A stretch of 31,274 bases of DNA from Chara braunii. Taxonomy: Eukaryota; Streptophyta; Charophyceae; Charales; Characeae. Below the pieces are notes generated by a model. It searched no databases and was not told the origin of the DNA. It saw only the letters and a program-made list of their open reading frames with translations. Numbering within the stretch: position 1 is the stretch's first letter; each line of letters starts with the position of its first letter. The position numbers and the translations under genes are program-made. Location of the stretch: the NCBI GenBank assembly GCA_003427395.1, contig BFEA01000348.1:1501480-1532753 (forward strand), in the 5' to 3' direction. Shown here piece by piece: positions 17,771 to 25,623 of the stretch.

Positions 17771-18795
17771 CTAGGTCCGGACGGCGACTCCTATCCTAGG
17801 GAAGTGAGCGTTGGTGGCGTCGATCTCCTCGTCGTCAGTCTCCCCCTCCGAGTCAACCCAGTCTGGCTCCCAGGCGCCCTCGTCGTCCTCACGCTCCCAC
17901 CCCTCGTCGTCGAACTCGTCCTCCACGCGGTATGGTAATAGACCTATGGACTGGTAATAATCTGTCAACTGATACTCAGGTATCAGTGTCCCAATCTCGT
18001 CACTCCACCAGCTCCACCGGTCGTCCAAAAAGAGGAGGCCTATGCACGTAACGCTCTCGGGTCCCGCTCGGAGTTCCCGGTCCAGCAAATCCCAAGTGTA
18101 AGAAGGAATTCCCAACAGGGGATCCTCGTCTGGCGCAATCGAACGGATCAGCTCCACGAGCTGGATCCTCTCGTCACCCCAACAATGTCCGGCTGTCACT
18201 AAGGAGTAGTAGATGCAATGGGTGTTGAACTCGTCTCTCGAAAGACGCTCGAGCTCCCTAACCTCAAGATAAGCCTCTACTATACCTCATATCCCGCCGA
18301 AGACGGAGTCCACCACGAACGTAGGTACGATCACCCTCAATCAAGTCCCTGTGTGCGGGAAGAACCTGTCGCGCGCTACAACAAGCTCTCCACTAATGTG
18401 CAAGCGGGGTCTCCCGTGAAATAGTGTTAGCGGGTCCTGCCCGTCGTCCGTACGGAAGGCCTCGACCTTCGCTTGCAACAGTCGCTTCGCGGCGCAGAGG
18501 ATGTCGCTCTCTCCCGACGTGGCAAGACTCAAGACATCCCCTTTGGCTGTCTCTGAATCCAGGTATAATTGCCCTCGCACTAAACCTCTCCCGAGACTGT
18601 TATGGATCTCCCTACGCAACCACAACCAAGCACTGGGGACACGATGATGGATCTCCAACTAACCTGTCCGTCGTCCCACGCGGTCGGTCGGGACGGGAGC
18701 GTGAACTCCACTAGGCCTCCCTCTATGAGTTTCGGGGGCTCTATTTCCCACACACGATCGGCTTCGTATGCCTCGATGGCTTCGGATGGCATCAT
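17771..18795 (-). pseudogene. Accessory alpha1-beta1 (frameshift and two nonsense codons)
   Basis: First gene of the array; ATG-ATG at 18795. The first part reads VEFTLPSRP..VSWRSI (alpha2: IEFDLPARS..AWRSI), then the frame shifts near 18610-18650 to WLWLRREIHNSLGRG, AAKRLLQAKVEAF, LTLFHGRPRLHIS (aligning with GLPRPPVP of alpha5) and, past TGA at 18341, VIVPTFVVDSVFGG, TGA, IVEAY. There is no stop at the alpha-beta boundary: the frame runs through CIYYSLVTAGHCWGDERIQL into beta1 and ends at 17771 in a strongly acidic tail (EDEFDDEGWEREDDEG). This copy best shows that alpha and beta were one protein. A GGCAGCG...CCCCGTAGGG leader repeat lies just upstream. Confidence 0.65.
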
Positions 18796-18862
18796 CCGAG
18801 TTGCTGTCGAGTGTAGGGGTAGTCCTATCGCGCCTGAACAGAAGTATAATCCTAAGAAACTT

Positions 18863-18916
18863 TTGGCAGCGCTCCGCCTCCCCCCGTAGGGATGGGGTTT
18901 GGGAGGTGATCCCTAA
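18863..18916 (+). repeat. Leader repeat, copy 1 (GGCAG...GCCTCCCC-hairpin)
   Basis: TTGGCAGCGCTCCGCCTC is followed by CCCCCGTAGGGATGGGG and, after a spacer, CCCTAA. It shares TTxGCAGxxxTxxGCCTCCCCxCGxxGGGATG with copies at 19627 and 19832. It lies 70 bp upstream of the first array ATG; in the element's sense it reads through codons in frame with alpha1. Confidence 0.7.
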
Positions 18917-19626
18917 GTAAGCGCTACCTAGCTACGTCCTTACTGACGTCTATCTTTACCCTGACATCTATAAGGCAGAAACCCTGGCTTGAATTGAGCT
19001 AACGAGCCTCCTATTCAAGTTCCCTTGGCACGTGCAATTCGAGATAGAATTGCTCTCGGCGCTCCCGCGCGCGCTCTCTGCCCGCAAGGGCTGCCAACAA
19101 CTTAAGAACCTACGAAATACTAAACTGGAACTCTTTCCCCGAATTTTCCGAACTGTTTTTTATTTTTAAGTAATTTTAATAGTTTAATTTAATAAAAATT
19201 CAAAATTAGTCTCAAAATTTGAGGTACTTTGGTTCTAGAATTCAAGGATGGTTAAAAAAAATGCCAGAGGAAATCAGTCTCGAATTTCCCTCGATTTCTC
19301 GACCTTTCCAAGGATTTTAATTGAATTTTTCAAAACATAATTCGCAAAAATACAATAAGAACCAGAGAAAATCTTTTTCCTCACCCTACCCTTAGAGAAC
19401 TTGATTTCTTTACCCTTGGTAACTTCCCTTTTGTCTTTCTTCCTTATCCCTACCCTTTTCTAGAATTTTCTATATTTATCAAAATTTAATTAGAATTTTG
19501 TTTTTTAGAACGTAGAAATAATTCATCTTTTTACTCCCTCTCCGTTAAGAGAGGTTTCTCCTATTAGTACCTCTGTTTCCTTGATTTACTTTTAATTAAA
19601 GTACTTTTTATGAATTTAGAAAAAAT

Positions 19627-19690
19627 TTGGCAGCACTTCGCCTCCCCCCGTTGGGATGGCGTTCGGGCAAAGCCCTCAACAAACACTAAG
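19627..19690 (+). repeat. Leader repeat, copy 2
   Basis: TTGGCAGCACTTCGCCTC with CCCCCGTTGGGATGGCG, diverged in the second half, and set in AT-rich DNA. Confidence 0.65.
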
Positions 19691-19831
19691 GGATGCAGAA
19701 AAAAATAAAAAATAATATAAAAAACATAAACTTATTTTACTGAATTTTTAATTATTTTTAATTATTTTCAATAATTTTTATCTTTTAAAATACCAGAATA
19801 TTCAGATTTAAACAGAATTTTCAATTTTTTT

Positions 19832-19885
19832 TTAGCAGTGTTTTGCCTCCCCACGCGGGGATGAGGTCTGGGGCAATCGTCCCTA
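19832..19885 (+). repeat. Leader repeat, copy 3
   Basis: TTAGCAGTGTTTTGCCTC with CCCACGCGGGGATGAGG and, after a spacer, CCCTAA. Here CCTC-CCC-ACGC-GGGG-AT-GAGG can fold into a stem with a small bulge. Confidence 0.65.
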
Positions 19886-20083
19886 ATCCCACTGTCCGAA
19901 AACGCCGGAAAAGCAAATTTTGAACAATTATTAATGAAAAATTGCTTCTTTTTTTTTTTAATCAATTTTTACAAATTTTTATCGATAAATATTTAAAATT
20001 ACAGAGAAATACAAGGTTTTAAGCTTTCGCAAAAATTTAGTTTCAATATAATTCTAGAGGTTGCTTTCGGCCCCTAAACCCTT

Positions 20084-20141
20084 AGTTAGGGTTTCACCCA
20101 ACTAGGGTTTCCCCTAATTAGGGTATTCCCAATTAGGGTTT
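20084..20141 (+). repeat. Cluster of telomere-like TTAGGGTTT motifs
   Basis: Four units of the type AxTTAGGGTTTCCCC (GTTAGGGTTT, ACTAGGGTTT, AATTAGGGTATT, AATTAGGGTTT) spaced 16-18 bp apart, preceded by the inverse CCCTAAACCC at 20072-20081. They resemble the plant-type repeat TTTAGGG but are interspersed with CACCCA or CCCC fillers, so this is not a true telomere tract. Confidence 0.5.
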
Positions 20142-20786
20142 AAGTTTCTTGCGCGCGTTCGCGCGCTCGCCACAACCTCCCGTTTATCTTAGGAAAATTT
20201 TTGTTGAACTCTTATGAATCTAAAAGGAAATCCTATCGGATTACTTTTGGTTAATTTCTTTTGTTTTAATTTTAAACGAAATTACAAAAAAAAATAAAAT
20301 TCAATTTTTCTTTTGTTTTTCTTTCTTTTCTTATATGTTTGGCTCTGCCGTCAACCCAAAGAGCGTCCGTTTTTCCCGCTCAATATCTCAAAATGTCGGG
20401 AAAAGAATAAGGACCAACTTTGGCCCCGACGGGTTTCTCCACATTTCTCTTCTTCCAACAGAAAATTTATAAAAACCAAAATTTGTTATTTTTGAATTTA
20501 AAATTAGAAAAATACAAAAAAATCAATATCTCTTTTTTTCACTGTTAGAATTTATCGAAAAACATATCAAAATGTTCACCTCGTCGAGAGGACGAACTTT
20601 GTTCCCGACGAAGTTTGCACGAAAACGCGCGGATGATGAGATATTCGAAAAAAACTGAATTTGAAATTATTAAAAATTAGAAAATATCCACTAATCAAAC
20701 TAATTAGAATTGATCATCTCCTCGCTAATCAGCCAGGGCACCGCCGTTAATTGGGGAAGGCCGAGGCCTTGGGGATGTTGTTCCCC

Positions 20787-20804
20787 TCCCCGGCAACGGT
20801 GCCA
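20787..20804 (-). promoter_or_regulatory. Primer-binding site of the inner element (tRNA-Asp type)
   Basis: The minus strand reads TGGCACCGTTGCCGGGGA four bases after the 5' LTR end. It complements a tRNA 3' end TCCCCGGCAACGGTGCCA. The common plant retrotransposon site TGGCGCCGTTGCCGGGGA, assigned to tRNA-Asp, differs at one base. This fixes the element's orientation and its 5' LTR. Confidence 0.85.
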
Positions 20805-20981
20805 AAGTTGTGAGGAAACCCGGGGAGGAGCTACCTACTGTTTGCTGAAGCCAAGGGCTACGGCGCCTATCACTCACCGCGCCCGCTTCAGAGGTCCTTA
20901 GCGACCAGTAGGGTCCTGGGAGTTGCTCTGCTCGTCACACCCTCTCTCGAGGACGGCTCATGCGGTTGCTCCCCGATGTCA

Positions 20982-20988
20982 AAATATA
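20982..20988 (-). promoter_or_regulatory. Possible TATA box of the element's sense promoter (5' LTR copy)
   Basis: GGGGTATATTTTGACATC on the minus strand, about 175 bp before the LTR end and the PBS. This is the copy that would start genomic RNA if the motif is real. Transcription starting about 30 bp further would leave an R-U5 of roughly 140 bp. Confidence 0.4.
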
Positions 20989-23106
20989 CCCCGTTTTGTG
21001 GTGATCACTGAGTATATGGGAGCTAAGTCTAGATTCAGTTTACTGTGATCATCAAGGGTAGTATAATTCAAAAAGAACCCCTATTACGAGTGGTCTATCT
21101 GAGCCACATCATGTCAAACAATACTCGATTTACTATAAGTAACACATCTGTCTGAAAGTTAAACCCAGATCTGCTCCGCTGAGATCGTTGAGAGGGAAAG
21201 ATGGACAATCGCGAGGCAGACAAAGCACCAGTTCCCTGTTGACAACAAGTTCATTTTAGAGACAGATGGGAGAACGATTCACCATACTGCGGAAACAGCG
21301 TGAGAAGTTGCATACTTAAACAAAACTCACTCCTCAGTTTTAAACAGTAATTTGATTGTTTGATCCCCTCCTCCTCGTCCTTCTTCTCTGGACTATTACT
21401 CTCTTCCCCCCTTTTTACTCTAGTCTGTCCTTCCCTTCTTCACTGGTTCCCTTTGTTCCCACACACAGTCGCTCACACGAACGCACAAAGAAAATTCAAT
21501 TGGTTGATAAGCAAGTAGCCTCACTCTCTCCCCTCTCTACGTACATGCAGATGTCTTTAAGGGAGGCTTTTGAATGCACACAAAGTGTTTCCCCTGAGTA
21601 AACGAGAATTACTAAAATAAAATAAAATAAATATTCACGACGACCAAATAACCTGCAAGATCTCCCTCAGATCCGGTTCGGTGCTCATGAAGTTCCCCTC
21701 TTGCACTTACAACCCCCGCGCTCCTAGATTATAGTCCCAAATTCAAACGGGGTTGTTTTCCCGTTTAGTCTCTAATACACCCGTTCGACGGTGCACACCA
21801 GTTTCTTTCGGACTAACAAACTTTTTCCCCACTGTCTGCGGTCTTCAAAGGTCTGCGAATGAGCCTGATTCAATGGATCTGCGAACGAACAAGAAGATTT
21901 TATCGTGTCCTGTTCAACTGCTGTGTGTGTGTATGTAGCTCTTTGTCTCTGCCATAGTCTTCGATTGTCAACATTTCTACTTCTTTCCTTCTCTCCCGGT
22001 TATGGCATGATCTTCCTCTTTCATTGCACACTCCCCTGTACCCACACTCTCATGCTCGAATCATTGACGAAGTTGAAATAGGCTCATGCCCGTCAGTCTC
22101 ATCACGCACACCTATTCATCCGAACCTGGTCCTCAGGCGAGACCAGGTGCATGTCAGATGGCGGGTGCTCAATGACCATCTCTATGTCCGTTTCTCCCAG
22201 AGTCCGTGCATGCGTGTATGAGAGTGTGCGCGTCTGAGTGCGTGTGTGTTGAGCTTGCTCACAGCCTGGGCGCGCACTAGTCGGCTGCCCCCCTTTGCTT
22301 CTTGAAGGTCAGCGCTCGAATCTGCAGCTAAATCGTGGGATGATGCACCGACTTCCTCTGTGCAAGTACCCAGACCCCCCCCTTTTTTCTTTACTCACGT
22401 GATTAGCATGGATCCTCCGCTGGGGTATGGAGATACGATCTTCAGTTGAAAGAAAAAAAAACGTGATGATTTCCTCTATCTTCAGCGCGATGTGGGGCGT
22501 TCACTTACCAACCGAGTGAGAACAGTTCCCCAACAAGGGCTCGGAAGGGCTCAACACGATATAGCCACTGCCCCGTTAGATATCTCGCCGAAAGAGGACA
22601 GAGTGACTCTTCTTCAAGTAGATGGAGGATCACACGACCGTAATGTATTCCCGCAGTGGTTTCTCGTCAGCATCACCTTCCCAACTGGGAGTCAGGCAAG
22701 CTGTTCGCGGAGCACACCTGGCGCACTCCTTCTTTCGCACCCTCTTCTTCTCTCCTCTTCTGAACTAGTTGGACACAAATCTGACCTGCTAATGCTGCTG
22801 CGCGTACATGGCACGCGTTCCTTACTCACTTTCCCCCGTCTTTCCCCTGTCTACATTCGTCTCTCATGTCGTTCGCCCAACCGGGCTGTATAAAATAGCA
22901 AGCGGGCGGCTGAGCGCACGTGGCTCCCCTACTTGCCTTCTCTCCGTCCCCCCTACGCCATTGCTCACTGCGCAAGCACGAAAGTCAACTGAGCTCATTG
23001 AGCTCGCCTCTGCCTGTTCCGAACCGGGCTGCAAAGTGGGCGGTTTACACCTGGCAAGTCGTCCACTGCGCCCCTCTCCCGTCCGAACGTCCCTCTTTCA
23101 CTGCCT

Positions 23107-23438
23107 GCCACTCCCTGTGTATACCCCCGTACGAATACGGGCCGTCCGTACGTCCGTACGGCCGTACATACGGGCTCATGTGGTCGTACGGGCTGTACGT
23201 ACGGAAAAAAAATCAAAAAAAAAATAAATCAAAAACATGTAAAAAAAAATCATGTTATGAAGAAACATAAACTGAAACACTTTTGCCTTAGGGTCATATT
23301 AAAATTCGTTACCAAATTTGAGATAAAAAAGAAAACGTTTTTTTTTTTTTTTTTCGTACGGGGCTGTACGTACGGCCGTACGTACGACCGTACGATAAAC
23401 CCCCTGTACGTCGTACGAAGTGTTACACAGGCCACTCC
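23107..23438. repeat. 8-bp target duplications GCCACTCC around the MITE
   Basis: GCCACTCC at 23107-23114 and 23431-23438 bracket the insertion exactly. The empty site in the sister LTR is GCCTCTCC at 3561-3568, one base different. Eight-base duplications are typical of hAT and a few other DNA transposon groups. Confidence 0.85.
23115..23430. mobile_element. MITE-like DNA transposon, 316 bp
   Basis: Present in this LTR and absent from the other. The ends are inverted: CTGTGTATAC at the left, and the right end reads CTGTGTAACAC on the other strand. Both subterminal regions are packed with CGTACGG/CCGTACG palindromes (23129-23205 and 23357-23420), and the core is AT-rich with a T run of 16 or more. 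It has no coding capacity, so it would need transposase from elsewhere. The 8-bp duplication suggests hAT, though the CTGTG end is not the usual CAG start. Confidence 0.8.
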
Positions 23439-23833
23439 TATATCAGCGGCCCTAGCTCCAGGTACCGGTAAAGCACATTGCCCCTGTGAGCCTCCAGCAC
23501 TCAGCTGGGAACGGAAAGGGGGCACCATTGGTACCAGCGCTACCAAGCCTACAGGCCCGGAGCACCTGTTTCCAGCAGCAGTACTTCCTTTGGCATCGCA
23601 GCCTCGACCCGGTAGTCCTGGATCAGAACCCAGCGGAACCAGGATTTCCATGATCACAGTCTGAGTGAATTATTGCCTGGACCGGACTGAGTACTGTGCC
23701 ATGCGGTAAGCAGCATCGGGCTACGAAAAATTAATAATACCGAGCTGCAGTGGCTGCGCCGGTACCAGATCAACGCCAATGTCGGACCACCAACTATACC
23801 AAACAAAAGCGGCAGACCGGAATACATTTCCCT

Positions 23834-24761
23834 GAGGCCGTGCCGTGTCGTTGTCCATTCAATGTCCGTGACCAGAAATGAATGTACCAAAAATCATGTA
23901 GACTCTGACCGTGTCAACTTTGTATCTTTAAATTCCAACCTGTACCATTACCATACCTGGGTCGTACCTGTCCCAACCTAGGGCATGTGCCCGTCCCCGT
24001 TCCAGCAGCCATACCAATCTCGATCCCGCAAACGGTACCAGACTGCAATATTTTATCAGGCGGATTTAGAGGTCATTCCCGCCGCCCCGTCAAAAAAAAA
24101 AAAAGTAACCCGCACCGACACTGTCCCGGTGAAAGTACTAGGCCAAATCTGAAGCACGGCAACTGTGGTTACGGTTTTCGCTCAGAGCCATGCCAGCGAT
24201 GGCCCACGTCAATACCAAGCAGAATCGGCCGAACCTAAGGGGAACCCTGAATTTCAACAGCCCGTGCCAGCGTCATGCCCGGGCCCAAAACAACCAACTC
24301 AAACTGTAGCAATCTACATTACACTGGCCTCGAACCCCTCTTGAGCCAGCTTTTCGTACCGAGCCAATGTAAACACCATACCGCACCAAATCTGAACCTG
24401 AAAATATCTCAGCGGCACATACCATCCCGATGCCGTACCAATACCGAACCTGAAACGCGTCGATGTCGCAGCGGTTACGAGACTGAAATATGCAGGTGTC
24501 AAGCTCATACCAAGCCTGAAATAAACCGTCGCGCTGGCACCGAGGCTGAGATAATCCGCCGTAGTGGTCCCGGACCTGATAATAAACCATGTTGGTGTGC
24601 CCGATCCTGAAGTACTCCGATGCTAGCTTACGCCGTACCACAAACATATTAGGCACCGAACCTCTTCCGAACCGTGAGTCTGAACCGAGCCAAAGTCAAA
24701 ACCATACTTGAAAGGACCAAACCAAGGTAGCATCAACCCACCTCGGCCATGCGACACCACT
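23834..24761. repeat. 928-bp tract identical in both inner LTRs (right copy)
   Basis: Partner of 3964-4891; the offset is a constant 19870 bases with no indel. It includes the degenerate tandem array. Confidence 0.85.
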
Positions 24762-25619
24762 TTCTCGAAACGCTCAAACTGCGGCGAGCTCAGTAATCAG
24801 GAAAATCGGGTAGGTCATATAGTCGATATCAATCATCGGGGAATAGAAAGAATCGTTAGGATTAGAGCAAATAAATAATCCGGGGTCAAAATTTATCATG
24901 AATAACTAAGAAAAACAATTAGTCAAATATTAGATAATTGTTGGTTTTCTCTCCTTTTGTTACTTTAATTGTTTTGCTTATTTCTTTATTCTATTACCGA
25001 AAGAATGAAAATAAGGCAGTTACATAAAAAACGAATTTCAATGGAATTTGATGAAATATCGAGAATTTTCATGTTTTCTTTTTCTTTCTATGGTTTTGAT
25101 TCCCTTTTCTTGATTTAAATCCTATTATCAGAAATATTAAATAATGAGGGCGATTCCATCAAAATTAAATGCCGAAGAAATTGAATAAATTAAAAAAAAT
25201 CTCGTTTTTCTCTTCTTTTCTTTTGTTTTTAATTCTTTTTTTCATTTTTAGTTTCAACTTTAAATTTAATTAAATGTGGAGGCTCCGTCCTCGCCTTCGC
25301 TCGACATTGTAAAAGACCCTTGTCTAAGCCCATTCTCAAATTACCGTCCCACAGTCAGTCGTCTCGGCAACAGGCTTGGAGCGGGCGAAAATGAGATAGA
25401 TAATACGGTAGCCGTCAGGACAGCGAAGCGGCAGTCCCGCTTGCTAGTTTTGAGGGCTAGTCCTGATGGTTCACACACCCAAAATTAAAGATGGCCCGGC
25501 TCCGCCTAATTTTTTCCAGCCGGTCGGACAAGACTCCCGGCCGATTTTCTCTCAAACATCTTTTCTACGGGTCAATCTCCCGGTATTAGGGCGATCGACT
25601 GGCTTTCGGTCGCCCGACA

Positions 25620-25623
25620 ACGT
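25620..25623. repeat. Target site duplication ACGT, right copy
   Basis: Directly follows the CGACA end of the right LTR and matches 1287-1290. Confidence 0.8.

Larger units (their letters stand above)
18917..20786 (-). other. AT-rich 5' leader of the inner element, no gene
   Basis: Nearly 1.9 kb between PBS and array, rich in A/T homopolymers with GC islands (CGCGCGCGCTC near 19068; GCGCGCGTTCGCGCGC near 20151). Short open frames on both strands have no protein-like content. It holds two further copies of the leader repeat and a telomere-like motif cluster. An untranslated leader of this size could contain packaging or translation signals; none is identified. Confidence 0.7.
1291..25619 (-). 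mobile_element. Giant inner Ty3/gypsy LTR retrotransposon (24.3 kb)
   Basis: Two direct repeats of 4459 bp (1291-5749) and 4811 bp (20809-25619) start TG and end CA, flanked by ACGT. The 15,059-bp interior reads on the minus strand: PBS next to the right LTR, AT-rich leader, accessory gene array, gag with a CCHC knuckle, protease, RT, RNase H, then integrase next to the left LTR. RT before integrase places it in Ty3/gypsy. Size and LTR length are at the extreme of the order, comparable to plant Ogre-type elements, which also carry a gene upstream of gag; I claim no relation. Its 5' LTR in its own sense is the right-hand one. Many stops and frameshifts make it non-autonomous. Removing the MITE and its duplication gives a length of about 24.0 kb at insertion. 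Confidence 0.92.
20809..25619 (-). repeat. 5' LTR of the giant inner element (right-hand LTR)
   Basis: Homologous to 1291-5749 from TGTGAGGAAACC to CGACA. It is longer by 352 bp, of which 324 bp are the MITE plus one copy of its duplication; an insertion of about 20 bp near 21480-21505 accounts for most of the rest. It has the same TATA-like boxes (20982-20988 minus strand, 22889-22896 plus strand), the same tandem array (24443-24640) and the identical tract (23834-24761). No gene is supported in it. Confidence 0.93.

Noticed and set aside
5802-18795. Reassigned stop codons or widespread readthrough as the cause of the many in-frame stops
   Set aside because: All three stop codons occur, they fall where relatives have W, Q or R, and frameshifts are mixed in. 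Decay explains this better than a variant code, except possibly at the alpha-beta and alpha4-alpha5 joints.
20084-20141. True interstitial telomere or chromosome end
   Set aside because: Only four degenerate motifs with other bases between them; no uninterrupted telomere repeat.
23129-23420. CGTACGG repeats read as a CRISPR-like or satellite array
   Set aside because: The motifs are palindromic, irregular and confined to the two ends of one 316-bp insertion with a target duplication, which fits a transposon.
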